This document shows positions 23,501-34,959 of a stretch of DNA of 64,000 nt, one piece after another. Every line of letters starts with the position of its first letter. Within the stretch, counting starts at the first letter, position 1. Position numbers and translations under genes: made by a program. The notes under the pieces are model-generated. The model did not search any database and was not told the DNA's origin. It worked only from the letters and a program-made list of their open reading frames with translations. Source of the stretch: Pezicula radicicola (lineage: Eukaryota > Ascomycota > Leotiomycetes > Helotiales > Dermateaceae); assembly GCA_003008705.1 (NCBI GenBank), contig PDUO01000035.1, positions 502,101 to 566,100 of the forward strand, given 5' to 3'.

Positions 23501-24769
23501 TGCTTTCTCTGGTGTTATTGTCGGGAGCTTTGGAGTATGACTTGCAGTTGGCGACGCTAGTGGTTTGATTGACGCTCCAGAGCTAGTGTTCGGGCGGCCG
23601 CCGCTCGTGTGAGGTCGAGCTGGAGCTGTTTGCGGAGAAAGAGCCATTGATTCGGGAACTAAAGGTGGTGATAGGTTGATGCTTACACCTTCGGTGGCGT
23701 AGTGGGATTTTGGTCTCTCTTTGCTTTCCTTCCCTTTCTTTGAACCCCTCGAGAACAATTTCAGACCAGCAGGAAGTGTCGATATTGGCCGATACAAAGA
23801 AGCTGCTCCAGATGTATGCGGGCGCTGTTTCCCCGTGTCTAATGAGGGCCTCGGGCCAAGTTTGACTTTAGGTTTCCCGTTGGAGCCGTATGAGGTATAG
23901 CTAAAAAGGTTGGGCCTTGTGGATTGGGATGACAACCGCGGTTGTGGCTCATCGATTGAGGCTCGGGGTTCTCTTGGAGGAGGAGGGGAGGTTTCCAGGT
24001 TCGGTAGTGCAGGTGAATTTTCGATCTCTTTCGTTAATTCTGGAACACTGGGTGGCTGATCCTGAGCAGAAGTTGGGCCAGTTGGTTGTGATGTTGTTGT
24101 CTTGGCAGTAGAAGGGCGAGTTTCTTCAGGGACAGTGGATTGTCTCTTAGCTCTATTTTCTTCTTCAGTATCTTCAGCTATTTCCATCAATCGGCGCCTT
24201 CGTAGGGAGCTCGTCGACGAGGATGTGGACCCTGATGCGGTGTGTAGCGAGCATGCAGCGGAAAGGGTCGTGTCTCGCAGATCCTTCGAGCTGGTTATGG
24301 GGAACACGGTGTCGTGCGGTGAAAATCTTTCGGTCACTGCGTTGAAATGAACAGTAACGCGTGCTGTATAAAGTGTTAGCAGATTGAGATAACGTGGTTA
24401 TCCATCAATTGAACACGGGGCGAAGTTTATAGACGCCCTCACCTTGGACCAGCCTGGAACAATCGTCGGGCACATATTTGATAATCACATTCCTCCTTCT
24501 ATAACGCAAGAAGCCAAACAACGGAGATGGCTCCTCGTAACTGGCAATAGCATTTCGAATTTCCACGATGCCCCCGTTCCCTCGCCCGAGCAGATCTATT
24601 GCATCTCGCGATACGTATTTGAGGAGGAACCTGTGGAAGAAGTATTTTAGCACGCGCTTGACTTGCGCCGCCCAACGCCGAGGTTTGAAGCTCACCATCC
24701 CCCAGGTTCTGCCACGGCAGCATCATGCGCCTCTTTGACCTTCGCATCATCCAGACCATTCAGCGACAT
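20584..24769 (-). CDS. ADF-H (cofilin-fold) protein with a ~1,200-residue disordered tail
   Basis: The model has four exons on the minus strand: 24696-24769, 24443-24630, 20680-24363 and 20584-20621. It is in frame, 1,327 aa. The short first two exons restore an actin-depolymerising-factor homology domain (about residues 1-130): MSLNGLDDAKVKEAHDAA, then WFLLKYVSRDAIDLLGRG, LFGFLRYRRRNVIIKYVPDD, RVTVHFNAVTERFSPHDTVF. This resembles coactosin/Abp1-type F-actin binders. The rest is Ser/Thr/Pro/Lys/Glu-rich and presumably disordered, with an Ala-rich coiled stretch (AEIAKINAAIKAEMEAAAAAAE). A conserved-looking C-end (about 1,190-1,327) carries FPDTLLWKRRSMGLDSQGFL, RRFHLSEFSTP and RVLQDAHRLWTTQ. 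Inference: an actin-patch or cortical scaffold. The tiny last exon rests on a good GTATGT..CCCCAG intron. Confidence 0.88.
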
Positions 24770-26299
24770 CTCCCTCCAGGCCCTACTCGTAGAGAGGTTG
24801 TGGTGTTGATTCCTCCAATTTGTCGCTAATTAACTTTGGTACTGTACGCGTTCATTCAGGGGTAAAGTCGGTATGCCGCCGCATCATACGGAGATGCAAC
24901 AAACCCTCATATGCAACACCGGTATTCGGAAGAGATCACAATGAAAGTCGGAGACGACAAAATGCTGATAGTTTATGCGAAACCACGCCCAAGTAATTGA
25001 AGAGGAAATGCAACTGCCTGATGCACCTAAAATTATGTTGCCATGAGATGTTCTGAACTTCTGAACGGGTTCTAGCGCACAGATTCACTGACTAGCCGCG
25101 CTCATCAAACGACGCCCCGCGGTTCGAGGAAGGTTATCCTGCCGTTATGCTGCTGTACCGCGGTGCACGACGACTTCAATGGTGTACGTATCGGATTGAA
25201 GAGTTGTGGGTGACGGTGATGCGCACTTATGGCCAAGGGCGAGCCATCATTTCATGCGAAGGATGTTTCTTCACGAAGGGAATGGAACAGAGGGTGTTCG
25301 GGCTCTGTAAGTCAAAACCGCTTGGGCCTCCTTTATCGTCCTCCGCCGAGACAACCTTCTCTCCTCATTCGCAATTATTAAAAGCACAGATCACCGGGCA
25401 GTTGAAATTGACCAACGAGAAGCATCACGGAATTCCGAAGAGAGAAGTAGGTCGGGTATGGATATTGGAAACCCTGTTGTCATTGGACGTGGCAGCTGTG
25501 CGACTGACTGGCATGGAAGACAAATCGAGGTTCGAGCCCATCCTGCCGGAATCAAACCATCTGAAGTCCCGTCGTTGACAGGTAGATCCACGTGATCCAG
25601 ATCTTTACAGACTTTGAACAGAAACACTAAGTAGAAACATCAAACGATAAGGTTAAAGGGCCTGAGAGATAAGAAGTATAAATTCCACAGCTTCTGGTCA
25701 TGGCTATCCTCTGTCAAACACGCTGATATAAAGTATCATTTTCAAGGTCTCACAAGAACTTAGAACGAAGCATGACGCCCTTTAGGTATTCTAAGTGCAA
25801 ATGTTAGTGGGTGGAAATCAAGCATTTCAAGAGGCTTACTGGAAATCCAAAAAAAACAAGCTGGCCAAGTGTTTGATCCTTGGGGCCATTGGTCGTCTCG
25901 CTCTATCTTTTCGCCAATCTCGATTCCCATCTTCAGTACAACGCTACGTTGCGACTCGCGCATAATTTTCATGCCTAAGGTCACTTATCCGTAGAGTCTT
26001 GGATCCCATGGAGTAGTCTGTGTGCTCTGTATACTCCGTACGCTGCAAAGAAAGATAAGCAAACTCCTTGTAGACAAGAAGGGTAGCATACGAAATACCG
26101 TGTTGTCCCTATTTCACATGTCCATCCTTGAGTGGCTGCCAATAACCGAGTACATCAAATGGCTAGGAAGGACCAAGAAGGAACCAGACACGTAGCTAGC
26201 CTCGATGACCGACTTGAGCTCAGCAATGAAATATAAGAAATGCCCGGAATATCTTCGAACGCCACCGCTCTTGCCCATAGGGAGGTAGTGTCGCCCTGG
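24770..26299. other. Intergenic region between two minus-strand genes
   Basis: It holds the promoter of the ADF-H gene (next to 24770) and the 3' flank of the ZZ gene. An open frame at 25147-25578 (143 codons, plus strand) has no recognisable domain and no intron support, so I do not call it. The rest shows nothing notable. Confidence 0.45.
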
Positions 26300-28201
26300 T
26301 TACCACCAATATGTCCTTGCATCGCTAAACTCCTCCCATCTGCCTTCTGGATCATCTTCATCATTGTTTTCTTCCGATATCTTGATGCCCGTAAAATGAC
26401 AGTCTCCAATAAAGCCGCAATCAAACCTCCCCTCTAGCTCGTTTCCTTTGTTACTAAAAGAAATAGTTCTTACAGACTGGTCAGCATCCCTTTGGATCTC
26501 GCATTCTCCTGTTTCCTGACCTCGCCACCGATACCTCCAAGTGGGCCGTCTAATTGTTGGCTTATCTTTAGGCCCGAGATGGAATACCTTTGCCGTATAG
26601 GACGCGTTGGGCTCGTTTGCATCATTTGTATAGACAGGCAATGAATCCATAATAATGTCACCATCCTCGTCAACATCGTATGAGTTGTCTCGTTTCCGCT
26701 TTGAAGAGCTGATATCCGGTTCGGACTTCGGAACTGGGACAGGTTTCTCAAAGCGCATGATCCCAGAGACAGCTCTGAAGTTGAACATAGCAAACATCTG
26801 GTTCTTCCCTCGTCGGTTCTCAATGTGAAGATCAAGCGTCATATCATTATCGTCCTCGGCATCCCATTGATCTTCAATCGCAGAGCATTTTATGGCGTAT
26901 ATGCCGCGAACATCCCAAGTATTACCACTAGTTGCGCTAGATTCTTGCTTTGTTTGATCCTTGATCTTTGGCTCCGGTTTAACCTTGGGTTCTGGTTTAA
27001 CCTTCGGCTCTGGCTTGACTTTGGGCTCGGGTTTGGTGTGGGTTGCTGCCACTGCCTTTTCGACCTGTCTTTTCTTGCTGGGTGGCTCGTCGTTTGACTT
27101 TGAATGCAGTGCAGCAGCATCCGTCGATAGAATAGCCTCCCCAGTGTTGACAGCCATACCATTTCGTACCAGGCGCCTGATCCACCAGTGCTCATCATTA
27201 CGACAGCGGACCCCGTTTTGCAGACAGTTTAGGCAAAGATTGAAGTTCCCACTACTGCAATCAAAGCAGTGATAATACTCTTCGTAGGTAACCTTGTCGC
27301 AATGATCACAGGTTACAATTAGCCCGCTACCCCCTATGCTCGGTTTCTTCTTTGGAGGAGCCTTCTCCTTCGTCGCCAGCTTTTCCTTTAGTGTCGCGGC
27401 TGCTTTCGCAGTTACCTTCTCTTTGGGTGCAAGTTTCTCTTTTGTAGCCGCCTTCTCCTTTGATGCGGGAGCCTTCTTTGCAGTTTCCTTTCTTGCACTG
27501 GTCTCTTTCGGAGTAGCCTTTGGTTTTATAGGGGGTTTCTCCTTTGGCAAACTCTCCTTTTCGATCATCCGCATCTGATTCCACACTGCATCTCTTGTTC
27601 TCCCAACGATAAGCCATCGATCCGGATTTGGCTTCTTTCCTGCAACCAGAGGTGCATCAACAGAGACAGACTCTAATCCCATCGCCTCAGCAGCATCGGC
27701 TAGCATAGCTCGATTCGCAATCTTAACCACCATGATATCCAGATTCGCTGGTCTTCCTGTGTCGCCTTTGGGGAAAACCTCCGTTAAGAATTTCTTCGGG
27801 TCTTTTTCAGCTTTCTGCTCTGCCGTCTTTAGATTCTTCCATTTTCCATCCATCGCGGCCTTCGTAAGCCTTTTGTATTCCTTATTCAACCTTGTCTCCG
27901 CCTCCTTCAGCTCAGGAAGCATCTTTGCTTTGGATTCTTTTATCCTAAGCTGCATATCTCCAATCGCACCAGTCTGGTTCAATCCGCGAAAGGCACATTG
28001 TGCTTTCCACCATGCTGCTGGTTTCTTCTCGACATTTGGCGTTTCGACTGCGGTGCTAGCTTTCGGAGCTTTGGGGGTCTTTGGGGGAAAGAATTTCTCT
28101 GGGTGAGCATCGTACATCCATCCATCCTTCAAGAGACCTTCGCCAATGCAGGTATACGTGATTGACTTGAAGGTATGCGACAATGGCTCGATGTTGTCCA
28201 T
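26300..28201 (-). CDS. ZZ-type zinc-finger protein with charged repeats, function unknown
   Basis: A single-exon gene of 633 aa. The N-terminal third is Lys-rich and helical (YTCIGEGLLKDGWMYDAHPE near the start, WWKAQCAFRGLNQTGAIGD about residues 64-82). It includes a segment RWLIVGRTRDAVWNQMRMIE near 196-215. Then come Lys/Glu/Ala repeats (KEKAATKEKLAPKEKV-like, about 233-285). A ZZ finger follows (CDHC, then YYHCFDC, then LCLNC, with His in EHWW; about 300-345). Next is a tandem KPEPKV repeat (about 395-415), and a C-terminal domain from about 425 (WDVRGIYAIKCSAIEDQWD to DARTYWW). ZZ domains usually bind protein N-termini or histone tails. The overall architecture is unfamiliar to me; a nuclear role is only inferred from basic repeats. 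Confidence 0.85.
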   Translation of the reverse strand: MDNIEPLSHTFKSITYTCIGEGLLKDGWMYDAHPEKFFPPKTPKAPKASTAVETPNVEKKPAAWWKAQCAFRGLNQTGAIGDMQLRIKESKAKMLPELKEAETRLNKEYKRLTKAAMDGKWKNLKTAEQKAEKDPKKFLTEVFPKGDTGRPANLDIMVVKIANRAMLADAAEAMGLESVSVDAPLVAGKKPNPDRWLIVGRTRDAVWNQMRMIEKESLPKEKPPIKPKATPKETSARKETAKKAPASKEKAATKEKLAPKEKVTAKAAATLKEKLATKEKAPPKKKPSIGGSGLIVTCDHCDKVTYEEYYHCFDCSSGNFNLCLNCLQNGVRCRNDEHWWIRRLVRNGMAVNTGEAILSTDAAALHSKSNDEPPSKKRQVEKAVAATHTKPEPKVKPEPKVKPEPKVKPEPKIKDQTKQESSATSGNTWDVRGIYAIKCSAIEDQWDAEDDNDMTLDLHIENRRGKNQMFAMFNFRAVSGIMRFEKPVPVPKSEPDISSSKRKRDNSYDVDEDGDIIMDSLPVYTNDANEPNASYTAKVFHLGPKDKPTIRRPTWRYRWRGQETGECEIQRDADQSVRTISFSNKGNELEGRFDCGFIGDCHFTGIKISEENNDEDDPEGRWEEFSDARTYWW

Positions 28202-28647
28202 GACGATGTTATGCGCCTCGGCACGGCGGAGGTAGAGGCAAGTGAGTTACTCAAAATAAGTGAATTGCTGAATAGAAATTGTGGTCCTCAATTGCAATAG
28301 AACATCCTGCTTGGTATTGACTTTAAGAAAGGGTACGGTTTCCGCAAGGTACAGTACAGACAGGTTCGTTGCGACGACACAGGTGGTTGAAATCGTGGGG
28401 CACCAGGGGCTTTCAGAAGGAGAGGACCGAGCACAATTTCGAAGGGTGACGCGAGAGCTTCTGCGCGCTGGCACGTGATGCCAGAAAGTGGAGCTAAAAA
28501 TTTTTGGAGTTGACCTCACCTCGAGAGCTCTCTCAAAGGAGGTCCTTTACATCGTCACACGTCCAAACATCAACACTTCGCCAACCTCAACCACCTTTTC
28601 AAAGCCACTCTCTTAACGAATCCCACTACTCTACATATCTCTTCAAA
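28202..28647. promoter_or_regulatory. Divergent promoter between the ZZ-protein gene and TOM22
   Basis: 446 bp separate the two start codons, so both promoters must lie here. A GGCACGTGATGCC block sits at 28470-28482; its CACGTG core is a bHLH-type E-box. A CACACGTCC/CACTTCGCC-rich CT leader precedes TOM22. Binding is not demonstrated. Confidence 0.45.
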
Positions 28648-29212
28648 ATGGTTGAATTAGTCGAAGTCGAGGACGAGTCCTTTGAGCAAAAGCAGGCTGG
28701 ACCATCAGACGAGGACGACTACTACACCGATACTGGTTCGTCGCAACCGTCATTATGCATCTGATCAGGTACTAACCATTACAGACTCCGAGATCTCCAC
28801 CGATGACGAAGATGAGATTCCTGATGAGGAGACCCTCACTGATCGACTGCTCGCCCTCAAAGACATAATACCTCCCACAACACGTTCATACATCTCCAAC
28901 AAAGTTGACACAACCACCGGATGGATCAAGGCTGGATTGATGTTTGGCGGCAAGACTCTGTTCGTTGTTAGCACTAGCGCGCTATTGTTGGGTGTGCCAT
29001 GGGCATTGGCCTTCGCCGAGGAGCAGCAGGTGGTCGAGATGGAAAAGGAGATGCGAATGCGGGAATCTGGTGAACAGGTATGCATCCACAATTGATAAAC
29101 CACGGAACCATCTTGGGCAGAGCAATTGTGGCTAACACTTCAAACTTAGCTTCTTGCTCAAGGAAACACGGCCGGTGCTTTGAATGCTCAGCTTGGCAAG
29201 CCAGCGTTGTAA
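28648..29212 (+). CDS. tom22: Mitochondrial import receptor subunit TOM22
   Basis: The model has three exons: 28648-28735, 28785-29077 and 29150-29212, in frame, 147 aa. The N-terminal cytosolic part is acidic (MVELVEVEDESFEQ, then EISTDDEDEIPDEETLTDRL). Presequence receptors use such acidic patches to bind positively charged targeting signals. A single membrane helix (KTLFVVSTSALLLGVPWALA, about residues 87-106) follows the conserved TGWIKAGL segment. The C-end is a short tail facing the intermembrane space. TOM22 is the central receptor and organiser of the TOM complex in the outer mitochondrial membrane. Length and topology match the family (about 150 aa in fungi). Intron 1 has a slightly unusual GTTCGT donor. 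Confidence 0.94.
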
Positions 29213-29608
29213 TTGTTCGATATGTGTTGTTCTAGGGTCTGAAGGGGTGTAACGAACGCGAAACGGAATGGATGAATGGGAATAAATGCATTGTACATCA
29301 GTGAGTAGGACGGTTGCATAATTCGGAGCGCTCGAGATCAAGAGCCTGTTGTTGTATTTCTATATCTCATCTCAAAAGAGATTTCAATGAATCTCAATGT
29401 TCAAGACAAGAAGGTTCAGACCGAGGAGGGCCATTGACTACCTGGTTCGGTTTGGTGGTGTTCCTACCCATTTCGGCTTGTGGTTAGTTAATAGCTCTTT
29501 CCTATTCCTTTAGAAGGTCAGATATGACATAACCGTTCTCATGAATACTTCTTCAAGCATCCCTTTTACTTGACAGTTTCAGCATTATCCTTTCATCCCT
29601 GAGAGAAT
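29213..29608. other. Intergenic region
   Basis: It contains the 3' flank of TOM22 and the presumed promoter of the bestrophin-like gene. Nothing else is visible. Confidence 0.5.
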
Positions 29609-31928
29609 ATGGCATCCTTTTGGAACTTCAGATCCCGCAAACCTTCTTTACTTCCAGTGACTGTCCAGGAGCGTCTCAGACATGAACGACGAAAGAACTT
29701 GACCTACCCCCTGGCCAACTCTTCACGGAAAAGGAATAGACGGTCAGTACCTACCTATATAAGTCGTGGTTCAATCAGCGAGCTTAACTGATGTTCAAGA
29801 TGGCCATTGGTCTTGCGGTTCATTCAGGGTTCCATTCATTTAGATATCTTATTTCCAGTCATGGCCCACTCACTTTTCGCTGCAATGGTCGTATATATCA
29901 ACGAGCACATTACGCAAGATTACAACCTCCCAGGCAGTATAATCCCCTCGCTCTCCATAGTCGTTGGCCTCATGCTAGTGTTTCGAAACCAGACAGCCTA
30001 TTCCCGCTTCTGGAACGGACGATTACACTTGAATACAATAACAACAGCCATTCGGTGTCTCTCTCGCCAAATACTAGTCCTAGTTCCAGCACCCAATATG
30101 ATGCCTCTCACCCCGGGTGAAAGTACGCCTCGGCTCCTCGGACCCCAAAGGTCTATTTACAAAACTAGCAATAGCTTCAGGAAAAGCAACGAAGCGTTGT
30201 CCAGGGATGATTATGAGAGAACGATGGAAACGGTCAAGATTCTGATTGCTATATTGTATACGGTTAAGAATCATTTGAGAGCTGATTGGGGTGTTGCTTT
30301 GAGTCCTGGCACGAGTTTGACGGAGGATGGCCAGGAAGCTGATATGGAGGAGTATAGTGATTTGTTGCCAGTTGGTTTGAAGGGGTTCGAACATAAGGGT
30401 TTGGGATTGACGTTGCAGTTGGCGACTTTTGTGGAGGCTTTTATTCATTATGGTGCTGATAAGTAAGTCTTCCTCTCCTGATCGGACTAACTCAAACGAT
30501 CTGGGTAACTCACTTAATCTGGGTAACCACTTGATTTGAGTAGCTCTTTTGATTTGAACAACTTAAACGAGTGATGAGCTGACGACTGGCTAGGAACTGG
30601 TTTCGTAATGGTGCAAGTTCTAATATGACTCTGGAGCTCAGCCATCTAACAAAAGCATACGGCGAGATAGAGGTTATCAGATTGGTTCCTATTCCAGTCT
30701 CTCACTTGTAAGTCTTCGTTTCATTACCACCGTGCAACCCAAACTCAGCATGTCGCCTACCAAGGAACTTACTTACAATAACAGGATCCACCAAAAACAA
30801 GCCCTGGCCCTCTACCTATGCATCCTCCCATTCTCCATGGCCTCCGAAATGAGTTGGTGGGCCACCCCACTTGTTGCATTCGTCTCCTTTACACTATATG
30901 GTATCGAAGCTATTGCAGTTCTCTTGGAGGACCCCTTTGGCTTGGATAAGATTGATATCAATCTTGAAGCCCTGGTGCAGGATACGAGACAGGAGGTCGA
31001 GGTTTTGATCACGGCATGGCAGAGTCAGGGAGATGGTGGTGGTCTGTTTCGTCCTGGGGGCTGGTTTGGTGGTGGTGGGTTTAACGGAGATGGTTTCAGT
31101 GGGCTAAAGATTGGTGAGAGATATTCTAGGGAGAGGAGTAGTGAGGAAACCAGGGAGAGTGGGAGGTATAGTGATAATATGACTGCCACCGGTAACGACT
31201 TAAGTATTCCGGTTGTTGTTAGTGATTTCGATGCAGGAGGCAGTAGGGATGGGGGCGGCAGTGATGACGGAAAGGAGAGGAATATGGGTCAAAGGGAGCC
31301 CTTGACCAGCACGAAATCGGTTCTTCTCAGCCCGCCTGCAAGTATCGCTGCTTCTTCAAGTAACAGTAGCTGGGAGGATTATGCTAGTGCCTCTGAAGAG
31401 CAGGAGTCGGCAGAAAGGAATGATTATTTTGGCCGTATCGCTACTACTTCAACTGGTAACAAAGGGGGTTTTATTCACGGAGTAGGTTTCAAACCATGGA
31501 ATAGACTTCAAGAGATACAACGAGAGCATGTCGAGAAAGCAAAGCGAGATCTCCGAAGGAAAAGACCAGTTATGACTCCCAGAACAGCCAAGGTCCTAGA
31601 ATCACTCATCGATCCATTAGAACCAGCTATTCCAGCTGCTGTTGGCGGATTCGGATTCGGATATAATGATGAAGGTGGGGGAACGAGTCCTGGTGGGAGG
31701 AAGATTGCTTGGGCTGAGGTTGTGAGGACGGATGAGGGGAGGGTTTTTGGCAGGAGTGGGAAGACTGGGAAGGAGAAGGGGAAGGGGGGAGATGACGGAA
31801 GGAGATTAAGGGAGGATAATCGGGATAATGGAGATATGGGGAGTAGGGATAGGGTTACTGGGAGTATTGTTGGTATGATTGGGGATGGTGGGTTTAGGAG
31901 GTTGAGTCAGGAGATGGGGGATGGTTGA
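29609..31928 (+). CDS. Bestrophin-like (UPF0187/RFP-TM) anion channel family protein
   Basis: The model has four exons: 29609-29742, 29800-30462, 30594-30707 and 30785-31928, in frame, 684 aa. The N-half contains the family hallmarks: RFIQGSIHLDILFPVMAHSL, SLSIVVGLMLVFRNQTAYSRF with the conserved N-x2-A-x2-R-x-W-like pattern (YSRFWNGR), and a later pair of membrane helices (HQKQALALYLCILPFSMASE; LVAFVSFTLYGIEAIAVLLE) before DPFGLDKIDINLE. This is the bestrophin C-terminal signature. Bestrophin relatives form pentameric anion channels; the fungal ones are poorly characterised. The last about 300 residues are Gly/Ser/Arg-rich and disordered, longer than usual. Intron 2 (30463-30593) contains degenerate tandem repeats. 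Confidence 0.88.
30499..30569. repeat. Degenerate ~18-bp tandem repeat, four units, inside an intron
   Basis: Four consecutive units start with ATCTGGGTAACTCACTTA, then ATCTGGGTAACCACTTG, ATTTGAGTAGCTCTTTTG and ATTTGAACAACTTAAACG. They fill much of intron 2 of the bestrophin-like gene. Confidence 0.6.
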
Positions 31929-33203
31929 TGGTTGAGGGTTGAGTAGTAGGAGGGTTAGATTGTAATTGTTGTTTTGGTGTTGTGTGGTTGTATTAGTTAG
32001 GAAGGATGTGGACTTTTGGGGAGGCGTATAGGAGGGCGTTTGGGAAGGTGTTTAGTAGTACCTCTGTAGAAATTGGTGTGTGTCTGGCTGGGGAAATAGA
32101 GTTTATTAGAGTTTTTGCTGTTATGAGGTTTTTTGGTTTTTGTGAAGCGGAGTGCTTTGTTGTTTGTTCATATTGCTTTTGTCGTCGGTTTTGTTTTTGA
32201 GGAGTTATGGGATTTTGAGTTGTGAATTTTGATACTCTTAACTGCAAGTGTTGTTTTTTGGAGTTGAAGTTGAAGTATTGGAGTGTTGGAGTTCTTGGTT
32301 AGGAAGTTTGGCTACTAAGGTATGTTGCCTTGTAGAGGTTTGCCTACACAGGTAAACCTAATTGCTGCATTATGCTAGTAGTTTTGTAATACTTGTTCAA
32401 AGCAGGTGTAAACTTTATACATACTTCAGAAGTGAGCTTTGAGTAGGTAGGGTTGCATTTAGGAAATAAAAAGCTTTTAGTACTTGTCCTAAGTCTGCTT
32501 TGTTGTCCCTAACTAGTTCTACTTTTTGTTCTATCTTTACTCTATACCTTACTTCTTTCACTTAAACCTAAGGTAAGTATTTAACTCCCTTCTGGTTACC
32601 CAATATCTCATATCTAGTATCCTTTAGTCAGCCAAAATAGGGAGGATTCAATGGGACCTCGCAAAGGATTTTGCAAAGGATTTCTTAGCACTTATGTGCT
32701 TTTTCTAAGGGCATAGCTCTTTCTATTGTTTCAGATCTATAGCTTTTTCAGCTCTTGAAATGGCTTTACATTTTCTTTTTGTTCTTTTACTTGGGTTGCT
32801 TTCTCAATAGTTATAAGTTTTGTTTTATATGCTAGGGCTCTTGATCCAAATAGTTGATATATTTCTTGAACTAAATCCTGTTCAACTACTTTCGGTTTCT
32901 GCAGCGAGAAAGGATTGTCTAGGTAATCGGGACTTGTTGTATAAAGTAGTTTCCTGGGAGAAGAAAGTAACGTAATGATGCACTGAACTTTTGTAGACCA
33001 CTGTATGTTTACAAAGGGAAGATGTTCATATCCTAGGTAGTGAAGAAACGCCCGCAATGCTGTACTATACACTTTTTGTACATTGGTACATGCAGGTAAC
33101 TACTCATTATACAGTTCCCGTAGTCCAAGCCGCTTGCAATATTCATGACACACGTTTCCGTCCCGAAACTCTAAGACAGAACAGAGGTAAGGGCGCTATT
33201 ACC
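31929..33203. other. Intergenic region between convergent genes
   Basis: G/T-rich then AT-rich. It contains a doubtful minus-strand ORF at 32737-33072. Much of 32300-32700 is AT-rich with no signal. Confidence 0.5.
32737..33072 (-). pseudogene. Coding-like fragment, possible transposon relic
   Basis: An open frame of 111 codons with no clear start. The frame stays open a little upstream (LPACTNVQKVYSTAL before the first Met). The product ends in a Lys/Glu-rich tail (ITIEKATQVKEQKENVKPF). It looks more protein-like than chance and sits in AT-rich DNA with no splice signals. I recognise no family. A decayed mobile-element fragment is one reading, a chance ORF another. Confidence 0.25.
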
Positions 33204-34959
33204 TCACCTTCTTCCTAACTTCCATCTATCAATGCGATCCTGGATCTCGGTCCATTTCAGGGCCTTCCTCGTGACACCCTCTTCATCACCTTCTTGTAGT
33301 ACTACTGTTGGCGCACCACTTCCCTTACCGGGATTATTCGTCATACCGCCCACAACGAGCCGTGCTACGCGCCTTAAATCCTGGACAGTCAACTCCTCAA
33401 TCTTTCTGCACATTTCTCTCACGCCTACTTTGCGTCCGTGAACCTGCACCTGCCTGCCTAGATCTTCGAGCTCTACCATTCGGCTCTCCAGGTTCATGAG
33501 GAGACTTGATCGGAGCTGATTCTTGGCGCGGTTTACTTCGGTTATTTGAAGAGACGAGAAGCCGGATTCGAGGGTAAGGGCTTGTAGTTCGCGACACATT
33601 ACGTCCAGCATATTCATCACTTTGCTTGGGGAGCAGCTGGAGGAAATTCCGAAGAGGCCAGAGTCCGTGTAGGAGTGGTTGAAAGCCACACAGGATTCGA
33701 CCCAGCCATGTTGGTTCAGTACGTTGGTGTATAGTCTGGAGTACATGCCCTTTCCTGGTCCTCCTGCTGAGAAAGACCCACCGCCACCAAGAAGAGTTTG
33801 TAACGTTGCGAGAGCGTAGATGTCGTCTGACGAGATGGGAAGAGCTTCAAATGCAAGGTGGATATGAGTGAGTGGTGGAAGTGAGGCATTGATTGGTGGT
33901 GGAAGGTTAGGAAGAGCGACAAATCCACCGGTGTAGTGGGAGGGTTGGAGGATGTCGAGTTGCGAAGGTGCTTGAGGGAGTACTGCTGCATTGTTGGTTG
34001 CTGAAGTGGAGAGATTCTTAAAGAAGGGTATCCTAGAAAGTAGTTTCGAAGGTTGTTGCGATGGTGCGGGTGGTGACGGTGGTGATGATATTGGATTACC
34101 GCTCAAGGTAGAGTCAATGACCGTTTCCGAGCCATTCTGCGACAATACTGGAGTGGCTTTTGGCATATCGCCAAAGTACTGCTCTGTCAATCTCACAGCC
34201 TCCTCATGGGGCACGCCGGCAAAAGCGACAACCATCCTTTCTGGTCTGTAGAATGCCTCTCGATATGCCTCCACAACAGTCTTGTCGATTTCAGTGAGCC
34301 TTTCCTTGGGACATAATAATGGGTTCCCCAGAGTGTTGTCTTTGTATGCAGCCATGTGTACCAATTCTGGCAATATCAGCTCGGGCTTTGACCAGATCTC
34401 CCCTATCTCATAAGCTGCAGTCTCTAGTTGCTGGTCCACCTCTTCTTCTGTTATTAGAGGACTTCGAATAGTCTCAGCGAGGAGCGCAACAGTCGTAGGT
34501 ACCGCAGAGTTAAAGGTTGCAGATTGATACATCAGAGACTCCCTCGAAGAGGCGCATTGAATGTTTCCGCCCAATGACTCCAATGCCTCCAACATCTGAT
34601 CACTCGTCCGTTCTGTTGTAGATTTGAAGGCCAGTCGGTCCATGATATGGCTAACACCCCTCAAGTACTCGTTCTCGAACCGGGAGCCCGCATCGATATA
34701 AACCCCAATGCCCGAGAAGTGTCCGGGCAAGGCTTCAGTCGCAACGCGGACTCCATTGGAAAGCGTGGAGATCTGATCTAGTTCTGCAGGATCCTGTGGC
34801 TCGGTCAGTAGGGCATACGGGCTCGGAACGTCACATAAAAACCTTTTGGATAGGATCCACGACGGTGGCTAGGCCTCTCGAGCGGAAAGTCGGTAATACA
34901 TTAGGCACAGTCCTTCTTGCTGAGAGCGACAGAGCTCTTGAAGAGGAGGCTTTTAACAT
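33204..34959 (-). CDS. mas2: Mitochondrial processing peptidase, alpha subunit
   Basis: The model has two exons: 34843-34959 and 33204-34793, in frame, 568 aa. Residues 1-35 are a classic presequence (MLKASSSRALSLSARRT, then RSRGLATV). The M16 peptidase fold follows: GHFSGIGVYIDAGSRFE, HIMDRLAFKSTTERT (where the beta subunit would have catalytic HxxEH), and the glycine-rich loop GGGGSFSAGGPGKGMYSRL that binds substrate in alpha subunits. The missing HxxEH identifies the non-catalytic alpha subunit. MPP cleaves presequences of imported matrix proteins as an alpha/beta heterodimer. The frame stays open for 74 codons upstream of 34959, but the Met at 34959 begins the presequence and is preferred. 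Confidence 0.95.

Noticed and set aside
25147..25578. 143-codon plus-strand ORF between the ADF-H and ZZ genes
   Set aside because: No domain, no splice sites and no leader signals. Chance cannot be excluded.
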